Shown here one piece after another: positions 1-4,583 of a stretch of 7,508 nucleotides of DNA. Below the pieces are notes generated by a model that did not search any database, had not been told where the DNA came from, and was given only the letters and a program-made list of their open reading frames with translations. Each line of letters starts with the position of its first letter. Within the stretch, counting starts at the first letter, position 1. The DNA comes from Deltaproteobacteria bacterium (GTDB taxonomy: Bacteria; Desulfobacterota; Dissulfuribacteria; Dissulfuribacterales; QOAL01). A program made the position numbers and the translations under genes. The stretch spans positions 1 to 7,508 of the forward strand of contig JALSKY010000271.1 of assembly GCA_026988585.1 (NCBI GenBank), written 5' to 3'.

Positions 1-206
1 AACAGATCCTCTACAAATCCCTCACCAGGCACCTGTTCTACCTCTACAAAACATCCTTCAAGAGAGAGATCCCTGGTAACACCCCGTCTTTCAAGGGAAG
101 CAAAATAAACAGGAAGTGCCATATGGAATCGTGGTGACCTGCGGCGTTCAATAATCATATCATCCACCAAAACCAAGTTTAATATTATCTGTACATCTCT
201 TTCCAT
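1..206 (-). CDS. PilZ-domain protein, 5' part only (runs off left edge)
   Basis: The visible part reads leftwards from an ATG at 206 (or a second in-frame ATG at 158) with no stop to base 1. It contains the two hallmarks of a PilZ domain: an arginine cluster (ERRRSPR, just after the second Met) and, about 20 residues later, TRDLSLEGCF, which fits the D/N-x-S-x-x-G motif. PilZ domains bind cyclic di-GMP through these two motifs, so this is probably a c-di-GMP-responsive protein or a PilZ module of a larger protein; the C-terminus is not in the window. The ATG at 158 has a weak GGTGG upstream and gives the usual short lead into RRxxxR, whereas the ATG at 206 has no clear Shine-Dalgarno sequence. 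The gene lies 100-150 bp downstream of the lipid kinase gene on the same strand and may be co-transcribed with it. The domain call is fairly secure, the start is not. Confidence 0.72.
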   Translation of the reverse strand, partial: MERDVQIILNLVLVDDMIIERRRSPRFHMALPVYFASLERRGVTRDLSLEGCFVEVEQVPGEGFVEDL

Positions 207-306
207 TCTGCATATTCATACGAAAACGCAGGAAGGGAAACCCGGGGCCAAGAATCTTACTTCTTATCTCTTATCGAAAAAAGAGATTGGGAAATCAAGA
301 AAAAAT

Positions 307-1383
307 CTACCGGCCCTGTTGACAGCAGGATTCCTCGGGACATGCAGGGAAAAAACCATAGAACCGTCTGTAAACTGGCTTAAAGAGACGCTGTTTCACA
401 TAGAAATCATCAGGAGGTACAAGAAATGGCAATTTTCTGAAAAGATCGATATCTATGATGCTATTCTTCGGGAGAGTTCCAAGAAACTCTCCGTCTGCCT
501 GAAAGGTCACTGAATTCTTCAGCTCAATCCTGGCCATAGATAAGGAATAACGATTGATAGATTCCTGACGACTCTTACGCAGGCGTCCTGTAAGCACGGC
601 AAGAACAAATCCTAAATTCCCTCTATATCTGTAGAACTCCAGGGCACTGTCAGAGAAATCACCCTTTCCGGGCAGAAGGCTGCCCCCGGCATAGGAACTG
701 ATGTTGGAGAAGATGAGAGATGTCCCTCTAAAATCCGGATCTTGGGTCTGCATGGTGTTACCCGCATCCTGTCCGGCAAACCTGACAGATATACTGGCAC
801 TGAACACCTTGTGACACACCATATGTTTCAGCCCAGCCAGCAAGTAGGACAACCGGGTACACTGCCTTGAGGCCATGGCCCCGCAAACTCTCTCCTTGAT
901 ACGGATCATCTCCTCACATATAGAGGCATCCAGCCCAAAACCGAGATAGGCAATGAAACGGTTGTTACTCAACAAATCCCCATGACCTGAGTAAACTTGG
1001 GCATGCCAGAGATCTATCTCCCTGGCAACTGCCTCCTTGAGTGCAGGAAAAAAGAGATCCAGTCCTCCTGACTGCCAGATATCAAGCCAGCCTGAACTCC
1101 GGGCCATATCATTACCTGTGCCAAGGGGCACCAAGGCTACTGGAGGAGGTTTTGCCAGATCGGCCAATGCGGAAAACACCATACTGATGGCACCATCTCC
1201 ACCTGCAATCACTACAACATCCTTGTCCTGCACGAGAGAGTGGACCTGTGCAAAGAGCCGTCTCGGCTCAATGAGTACAGCAGTAACAATTATCCCTGGA
1301 AGCGACCAGAGCTGCAGTGCCTCCATTAGTTTTCTGCCCTCTCTGGCCCCGGAAACCGGATTTATAAGAAAAAGACACTTCAT
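307..1383 (-). CDS. diacylglycerol/lipid kinase family protein (DAGKc domain)
   Basis: This cytosolic or membrane-associated lipid kinase transfers the ATP gamma-phosphate to a lipid hydroxyl, probably diacylglycerol or a related lipid. From Met at 1383 it has 358 residues. The N-terminal catalytic domain shows INPVSG (residues 7-12), the nucleotide-binding GGDGA (61-65; the family norm is GGDGT) and PLGTGNDMAR (86-95). The C-terminal half has GFGLDASI, an Arg-rich segment, SNISSYAGG and a late QADGE. The first three of these resemble the accessory domain of eukaryotic-type DAG kinases more than short bacterial YegS/DgkB proteins. An in-frame ATG at 1398 would add MLSTA, but Met 1383 places the NPVSG motif at the usual distance; neither start has a clear Shine-Dalgarno. 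The gene is divergent from the NtrC-type regulator, with a shared gap of about 95 bp in which I found no convincing sigma-70 boxes. The lipid specificity cannot be told from sequence. Confidence 0.9.
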   Translation of the reverse strand: MKCLFLINPVSGAREGRKLMEALQLWSLPGIIVTAVLIEPRRLFAQVHSLVQDKDVVVIAGGDGAISMVFSALADLAKPPPVALVPLGTGNDMARSSGWLDIWQSGGLDLFFPALKEAVAREIDLWHAQVYSGHGDLLSNNRFIAYLGFGLDASICEEMIRIKERVCGAMASRQCTRLSYLLAGLKHMVCHKVFSASISVRFAGQDAGNTMQTQDPDFRGTSLIFSNISSYAGGSLLPGKGDFSDSALEFYRYRGNLGFVLAVLTGRLRKSRQESINRYSLSMARIELKNSVTFQADGEFLGTLPKNSIIDIDLFRKLPFLVPPDDFYVKQRLFKPVYRRFYGFFPACPEESCCQQGR

Positions 1384-1477
1384 AGCAGTTGATAGCATAA
1401 GATATGACCACTAATTTAGAAACAGTAAAATAGTATCAAGGAATATTAATCCTGCACCAAAACAGAGGGATTAAGAT

Positions 1478-2872
1478 ATGAAAAACAGCAACTCAGACTT
1501 CAGAGTTCTCGTGGTGGATGATGAACAGCCCCTGGTACTCCTACTTACCCGAATCCTAAAGAAGGAGGGATACAGTGTCAGAGGAGCATATAATGGTGAA
1601 GAGGCCCTGGTCATCTTCAAGGAGTTCTCACCCAACCTGGTAATCAGCGATCTCAAAATGCCTGGCATGAACGGCATTGAACTCATGAAGGAGATCAAGG
1701 ACAGGGACAGCCATTGTGATGTGATAATACTCACTGCCTTTGGTTCAGTGGAAAATGCGGTAGCTGCCATGAAGGGAGGGGCCATTGACTATCTCATAAA
1801 ACCCCTCAAGGATCCTGAAGAACTGCGCATGGCAGTGAAAAAGGTCGTGGAAAGGCAACAGCTCCTGGCCACAAATACATTGTGGCAGGAGCAACTCACC
1901 CATGGTCTTCCTCCCACCAATGTGGTCTTTGCAGGAATGGAAGATGTATGGAAACAGGTACAGCAGGTAGCAACTACCGATGCAACGGTGTTGCTTCTTG
2001 GAGAGAGCGGCACAGGGAAAAGCCTTATAGCCAAGGTGATACATCAGCTCAGTGGCAAGAAAGGGGCATTCGTAGAATTGAATTGCGCTGCCATGCCGGA
2101 AACACTTATTGAAAGTGAGCTTTTTGGCCATGAAAAGGGTGCCTTTACCGGGGCTGTAAAGACAAAACGGGGGAAATTCGAACTTGCACAGGATGGGACA
2201 ATCTTCCTCGACGAGATAGGAGAGATGCCCCTTGCTTCCCAGGCCAAATTGCTTCGGGTCCTCCAGGAAAAGGCCTTTGAACGGGTAGGAGGCACCAGCA
2301 CCATCACCACCAATGCCAGAATCATTGCAGCCACTAACCAGAATCTCCAGGAGCGGATAGATCAAAAGATGTTCAGGGAAGACCTGTTCTATCGCTTAAG
2401 TGTCTTTCCCATACACCTTCCGCCGCTCAGGGAGAGAAAAGAAGGAATCGAACAGATAGCAACCCATCTGGTCCGTACAATATGCAGCAAAACCGGCAAA
2501 CATATTGAGGGGATCTCTTCTGAGGCCATGGAAAAGATCAGAAACTATGGCTGGCCCGGGAACATCAGGGAGATGTTCAACACCATAGAGAGGGCCATAA
2601 TTCTCTCAGCTCCTGATGAAAGAGTGATTGGCCCGGAAAAACTCGCTTTCATGAAAGAGGAACAGAATGGCACAGAAGAAACAGAGAGATATTCAGATAT
2701 AAGGCCGGCAGAATTGAAAAGCCTTGAGGATATCGAAAAGGAGGCGATAGAGCGCACCTTGAAGGAGACCAGGGGGCACAGAAAGAAGACTGCTGAAATC
2801 CTGGGTATATCGCTTAGAACCCTCCAATATAAATTAAAAAAATATGCCATACCAAAACAGCATGAATCATGA
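1478..2872 (+). CDS. sigma-54-dependent NtrC-family response regulator
   Basis: A 464-residue, three-domain transcriptional activator. Receiver domain (about 8-125): acidic pocket D14/D15, phospho-acceptor D58 in SDLKMPG, T86 and K108. AAA+ domain (about 148-380): Walker A GESGTGKS (175-182), the sigma-54-contacting loop GAFTGA (221-226), Walker B LDEIGEMP (around 245), arginine-finger region FREDLFYRL (299-307) and sensor II WPGNIRE. A Fis-type helix-turn-helix lies at about 436-456 (KKTAEILGISLRTLQYKL). All residues needed for phosphorylation, ATP hydrolysis and sigma-54 contact are present, so it should be a working activator. The start is supported by AGAGGGA at 1464-1470, 7 nt upstream of ATG. 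No histidine kinase gene is in the window, so the input signal is unknown. Two sigma-54 promoters lie 70 and 325 bp after its stop; by position they are its best candidate targets. No gene symbol is given because NtrC, ZraR, AtoC and similar members cannot be told apart here. Confidence 0.95.
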   Translation: MKNSNSDFRVLVVDDEQPLVLLLTRILKKEGYSVRGAYNGEEALVIFKEFSPNLVISDLKMPGMNGIELMKEIKDRDSHCDVIILTAFGSVENAVAAMKGGAIDYLIKPLKDPEELRMAVKKVVERQQLLATNTLWQEQLTHGLPPTNVVFAGMEDVWKQVQQVATTDATVLLLGESGTGKSLIAKVIHQLSGKKGAFVELNCAAMPETLIESELFGHEKGAFTGAVKTKRGKFELAQDGTIFLDEIGEMPLASQAKLLRVLQEKAFERVGGTSTITTNARIIAATNQNLQERIDQKMFREDLFYRLSVFPIHLPPLRERKEGIEQIATHLVRTICSKTGKHIEGISSEAMEKIRNYGWPGNIREMFNTIERAIILSAPDERVIGPEKLAFMKEEQNGTEETERYSDIRPAELKSLEDIEKEAIERTLKETRGHRKKTAEILGISLRTLQYKLKKYAIPKQHES

Positions 2873-2903
2873 GCCTGGCTTTCTGCTCTGTCAATCCACC
2901 CGA

Positions 2904-2935
2904 ATGTCCATAGATCATATATAGCAACAGGACAC
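2904..2935. promoter_or_regulatory. possible activator half-sites upstream of small RNA 1
   Basis: ATGTCC (2904-2909) and GGACAC (2930-2935) form an imperfect inverted repeat between the regulator stop codon and the first sigma-54 promoter. Related GGACAT, ATATCC and GGATAT elements occur before the second promoter. The inner half-site is only about 10 nt from the -24 box, closer than usual for a sigma-54 enhancer, and the half-site spacings differ between the two promoters. This is a weak candidate. Confidence 0.2.
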
Positions 2936-2943
2936 CTATCGGT

Positions 2944-2959
2944 TGGCACAGGTTATGCA
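2944..2959 (+). promoter_or_regulatory. sigma-54 promoter of small RNA 1
   Basis: TGGCAC-AGGTT-ATGCA matches the -24/-12 consensus TGGCAC-N5-TTGCW at all but one of the core positions, with the invariant GG (2945-2946) and GC (2957-2958) exactly 10 nt apart. The same 18-bp string, GTTGGCACAGGTTATGCA, recurs before small RNA 2. The predicted transcription start is about 2970-2971, where conservation between the two copies resumes after an 11-nt divergent stretch. An NtrC-family activator is encoded immediately upstream. Confidence 0.85.
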
Positions 2960-2970
2960 TGGCTAAACAT

Positions 2971-3057
2971 AAACAGAACGAAAAAAATAGCAAACTCCCT
3001 AATCCTTCCCAAACCCTCCTCTCCCCGAAGGCCTTCTCTATGAAGGCCTTCTTTTTT
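2971..3057 (+). ncRNA. predicted sigma-54-dependent small RNA, copy 1
   Basis: Predicted 87-nt transcript from the sigma-54 start at about 2971 to the end of the terminator U-run. Its 5' part is A-rich, then C-rich with almost no G, so it should be single-stranded: CTCCCT (2995-3000), CCTTCCC (3004-3010) and CCCTCCTCTCCCC (3014-3026). These are complementary to Shine-Dalgarno-like GGAGG/GGGAG sequences, which suggests a trans-acting antisense RNA that blocks translation initiation. The only strong structure is the 3' terminator hairpin. A hand alignment to copy 2 gives 83 identical columns out of 90. There is no plausible ORF and there are no GGA loops, so it is unlikely to be a CsrA sponge. 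I do not recognise it as a named RNA family. The gene call is an inference from promoter, terminator and duplication. Confidence 0.75.
3027..3057 (+). terminator. intrinsic terminator of small RNA 1
   Basis: GAAGGCCTTC (3027-3036), a TCTAT loop and GAAGGCCTTC (3042-3051) form a perfect 10-bp stem, followed by six T's (3052-3057). It may also stop read-through from the upstream regulator gene. Confidence 0.9.
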
Positions 3058-3128
3058 GTATGTTTTCAGATGACACAAGATTGAATGTTTTAATGATACC
3101 CCCTTTTGAACAAAATAAGTCATTGGCA

Positions 3129-3168
3129 GGACATAACACATTGATATCCCTAACAACATACAGGATAT
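3129..3168. promoter_or_regulatory. possible activator half-sites upstream of small RNA 2
   Basis: GGACAT (3129-3134), ATATCC (3144-3149) and GGATAT (3163-3168) are related hexamers in alternating orientation, 30-70 nt upstream of the second -24 box. The last two form a 6-bp inverted repeat with a 13-nt spacer. They resemble the pair before small RNA 1 and could be binding sites for the adjacent activator. The match is short and could be chance. Confidence 0.22.
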
Positions 3169-3198
3169 TTTCTCTCCCCCTCCAACAGAGAACAGAGT

Positions 3199-3214
3199 TG
3201 GCACAGGTTATGCA
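3199..3214 (+). promoter_or_regulatory. sigma-54 promoter of small RNA 2
   Basis: TGGCAC-AGGTT-ATGCA with GG at 3200-3201 and GC at 3212-3213, the correct 10-nt separation. It is identical to the first promoter over the whole core. Predicted start about 3225-3226, exactly where similarity to copy 1 resumes (AAACAGAACG). Confidence 0.85.
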
Positions 3215-3225
3215 AGATTAACTAC

Positions 3226-3314
3226 AAACAGAACGAAAAGGATAGCAAACTCCCTATCCCTCCCAAAAAACCCTCCTCTCCCCGAAGGCCTTCTCTATGA
3301 AGGCCTTCTTTTTT
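3226..3314 (+). ncRNA. predicted sigma-54-dependent small RNA, copy 2
   Basis: Predicted 89-nt transcript, paralogous to the RNA at 2971-3057. Three base substitutions and four inserted or deleted bases separate them. The C-rich anti-Shine-Dalgarno segments are kept: CTCCCT (3250-3255), ATCCCTCCC (3256-3264) and CCCTCCTCTCCCC (3271-3283). The middle segment differs between the copies (TCCTTCCC versus TCCCTCCC), so the two RNAs could have overlapping but not identical targets. The segment ATCCCTC (3256-3262) is complementary to GAGGGAT at the regulator's own ribosome binding site (1465-1471). The 3' end is a perfect terminator hairpin. Promoter, start region and terminator are all intact, so both copies look functional. 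Confidence 0.75.
3284..3314 (+). terminator. intrinsic terminator of small RNA 2
   Basis: Perfect 10-bp stem GAAGGCCTTC (3284-3293 with 3299-3308) around a TCTAT loop, followed by six T's (3309-3314). It is identical in sequence to the terminator of copy 1. Confidence 0.9.
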
Positions 3315-3493
3315 CGATTGAATACCTGATATACTACGCATCTTTGCCGCCACCGCAAATATAAAACCAACCTATTGTTTTAACAGATAAAACGTCACAC
3401 AAGCAATGGCACTGACAGTAATAATGATTCATTACAGACCAGAACTCTCCCCTCAGTTTCCAGCTTAGATTATGCCATTAAATCCAGCAGCAA
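3315..3493. other. intergenic stretch with no recognised feature
   Basis: About 180 bp between the second terminator and the palindromic operator cluster. I see no ORF with a ribosome binding site, no sigma-54 core and no long repeat. A short palindrome, AATGATTCATT, is present near 3424. Confidence 0.4.
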
Positions 3494-3550
3494 CGCAAAA
3501 ATTGCACTGCCTGATAGCGCAAAAATTGCACTATGTGCAAATTTTGCACT
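3494..3550. promoter_or_regulatory. cluster of three palindromic operator-like repeats
   Basis: Three copies of an 11-bp palindrome GCAANNNTTGC lie at 3495-3505, 3519-3529 and 3537-3547. The first two share the identical 15-mer CGCAAAAATTGCACT (3494-3508, 3518-3532). The third sits in a perfect 15-bp palindrome, GTGCAAATTTTGCAC (3535-3549). Centre spacings are 24 and 18 bp. They overlap a plausible sigma-70 promoter, the usual layout for repressor operators. I cannot assign the motif to a known regulator. Confidence 0.6.
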
Positions 3551-3555
3551 ACAAT
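3526..3555 (+). promoter_or_regulatory. candidate sigma-70 promoter under the operator cluster
   Basis: A -10 box TACAAT (3550-3555, five of six consensus bases) lies 18 bp after a poor -35 TTGCAC (3526-3531). The -35 lies inside the second palindrome and the third fills the spacer, so a bound protein would block polymerase. Transcription would start near 3562 and run toward the exported protein gene. Confidence 0.4.
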
Positions 3556-3587
3556 AATACCATCTATCTCTAAAGGATTTTCAACCC

Positions 3588-3665
3588 ATGATAAAACAAT
3601 TATTAGTTATATCTCAACTGACGAACTGCCAGGATGACATAGGCAGAGAACCAGCTGTTACATAA
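3588..3665 (+). CDS. possible 25-residue small ORF
   Basis: ATG at 3588 is preceded by AAAGGA (3572-3577, 10 nt away) and begins 33 bp after the candidate -10 box. It encodes 25 residues starting MIKQLLVISQL and ends in TAA. The N-terminus is mildly hydrophobic, then polar. I recognise no family. It could be a leader peptide or small protein, or a chance ORF in AT-rich sequence; nothing but position and the ribosome binding site supports it. Confidence 0.22.
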   Translation: MIKQLLVISQLTNCQDDIGREPAVT

Positions 3666-3761
3666 GCAATTGTGCAACAACTATCCGATTATTTTTAACT
3701 TTTTGCCAACATCTTAAATAAAAAATACCCCCTCAAGAGAATCAATCACATTGCAAAGGGT

Positions 3762-3843
3762 AGAGAGATGGCACAATCCGGCCCGTAGTTATCTGATATA
3801 AGGGTCTCCATATCAAACCCATCTTTGGAATCTCTCTTTTTTT
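3762..3843 (+). promoter_or_regulatory. leader-like structure ending in a U-run
   Basis: AGAGAGAT (3762-3769) can pair with ATCTCTCT (3830-3837), which runs into seven T's (3837-3843). Enclosed is TGATAT (3794-3799) with ATATCA (3810-3815). A competing pairing, AGATGG (3766-3771) with CCATCT (3819-3824), would disrupt the terminator-like stem. It lies about 75 bp before the exported protein gene and could be an attenuator or riboswitch-like leader. The long enclosed loop makes it a poor simple terminator, and no known riboswitch class was recognised. Confidence 0.35.
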
Positions 3844-3919
3844 ATTGCAAAAGGCACGGTTCATGCTTAAAAGAGGGAAAAACTATCAATAAGCTGTATT
3901 CAATATAGGAGCTTTGCCT

Positions 3920-4510
3920 GTGGTTACCATGCCAGTAGATGGAAAAACAGCCGACACTGTGGATGACCTGAATTTGTATAACTCTGGCCATCTCTCCCTC
4001 TCCAATGAATCACCCCTCCCAGCCCATCTCTCCTTTAGACATAGTCTGCAACATAGCCATGGAAGAACTGCATTAATGATGCTGCTACTAACCTCCATTC
4101 TCCTGGCAACCTTGAGCAACAGTGCATCTGCCTCAAAGGGCACCTTTTATGATGAAAATACTGAAGTAGTAGTTCATGGTGTTGTCAAACATCCAAAATC
4201 CTTTACCTTCAGAGGATTAAATTGCTTAGAGATAGAATCCAGAGGAAGAGTGCTCTATATCATAACAGCACCTCAATGGTTCATAGACCGGCTAAACCTG
4301 AAACTCCCAAAAGGGACTGAAATCCAGGTAGTAGGATCCAAATTTTATGGCAATGACGGAGCGATCTATATAGTTGCCCGATCTCTCAAGACCCTGCCAT
4401 CAGGCCGATCCATCCCCCTAAGAGACTCCAAATGCCGTCCTGTATGGTCAAAGGAAAAACATAAAAAATCCTCCTGCATGAAGATATTTTACTCTCCAAA
4501 CAGTATTTGA
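3920..4510 (+). CDS. small exported protein, probable beta-rich/OB-like fold
   Basis: A protein of unknown function carrying one export signal. A hydrophobic stretch, MMLLLTSILLATLSN, is followed by a likely signal-peptidase site at ASA|SKG, leaving a mature periplasmic domain of about 125 residues. That domain alternates short beta-like segments (EVVVHGVV, YIITAPQWFI, GTEIQVVGSKF, AIYIVARSL, SIPLRDSKCRPVWS). From memory it resembles small periplasmic proteins common in Desulfobacterota with a closing LRDxxGxPxW motif; I know of no assigned activity. The start is uncertain. GTG at 3920 has AGGAG at a good 8-nt spacing but gives a 52-residue, Ser-rich extension before the signal. ATG at 4076 gives a family-like 144 residues, but its signal lacks the usual positive charge. 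TTG 3914 and ATG 3929 are also in frame. The gene follows the operator cluster and leader-like structure and is probably controlled by them. Confidence 0.72.
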   Translation: MVTMPVDGKTADTVDDLNLYNSGHLSLSNESPLPAHLSFRHSLQHSHGRTALMMLLLTSILLATLSNSASASKGTFYDENTEVVVHGVVKHPKSFTFRGLNCLEIESRGRVLYIITAPQWFIDRLNLKLPKGTEIQVVGSKFYGNDGAIYIVARSLKTLPSGRSIPLRDSKCRPVWSKEKHKKSSCMKIFYSPNSI

Positions 4511-4513
4511 ACT

Positions 4514-4525
4514 CTATGATCATAG
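4514..4525. repeat. 12-bp perfect palindrome after the exported protein gene
   Basis: CTATGATCATAG begins four bases after the TGA stop and 58 bp before the next gene. It could be an operator or part of a transcript end. It has no T-run, so it is not an intrinsic terminator. It may be chance. Confidence 0.25.
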
Positions 4526-4583
4526 CAAAGATACTCCTTTTTCTTCATGAAGCGCGCTGGCCATCGGCCCCGTTTTTATCAGG

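Larger units (their letters stand above)
2942..3057 (+). repeat. direct repeat unit A: promoter, small RNA and terminator
   Basis: First of two direct copies (second at 3197-3314, start-to-start 255 bp). The promoter core is identical over 18 bp, the next 11 bp differ at most positions, and the transcribed part is about 92% identical. The sequence beyond the T-run and upstream of the promoter is unrelated between copies. Selection has therefore preserved the promoter and the RNA, not the whole duplicated block. Confidence 0.85.
3197..3314 (+). repeat. direct repeat unit B: promoter, small RNA and terminator
   Basis: Second copy of the unit at 2942-3057, in the same orientation. The 140 bp between the units (3058-3196) is not similar to the sequence before unit A. 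No flanking short repeats or transposase remnants were seen, so the duplication does not look like a mobile element. Confidence 0.85.

Noticed and set aside
266..287. Inverted repeat ATCTCTT/AAGAGAT as a terminator between the lipid kinase and PilZ genes
   Set aside because: It is a 7-bp AT-rich stem with no T-run after it on the minus strand.
1399..1477. Sigma-70 promoters in the divergent gap between the lipid kinase and regulator genes
   Set aside because: A minus-strand TTGATA has only a 4/6 -10 box at a poor 15-bp spacing and the plus strand offers nothing better; promoters must exist but were not readable.
3040..3105. Short ATG ORFs starting in the terminator loops (MKAFFF...)
   Set aside because: The ATG lies in the hairpin loop and the codons are the terminator stem and T-run; there is no ribosome binding site and the two copies diverge after the T-run.
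2942..3314. Reading the paired repeats as a CRISPR, REP element or insertion sequence
   Set aside because: There are only two copies, each with a sigma-54 promoter and terminator, no regular spacers, no terminal inverted repeats and no transposase; twin RNA genes explain the pattern better.
3415..3440. Fur-like box around the AATGATTCATT palindrome
   Set aside because: Only a partial match to GATAATGATAATCATTATC, with no promoter or iron-related gene nearby.
3769..3784. TGGCAC at 3769-3774 as a third sigma-54 promoter
   Set aside because: The -12 position reads CC instead of GC, so the invariant GC at 10-nt spacing is missing.
4559..4577. GGCC-ATC-GGCC followed by TTTTT as an intrinsic terminator before the cyclo-ligase gene
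   Set aside because: The 4-bp stem with a 3-nt loop is short and separated from the T-run by three bases; too weak to call.
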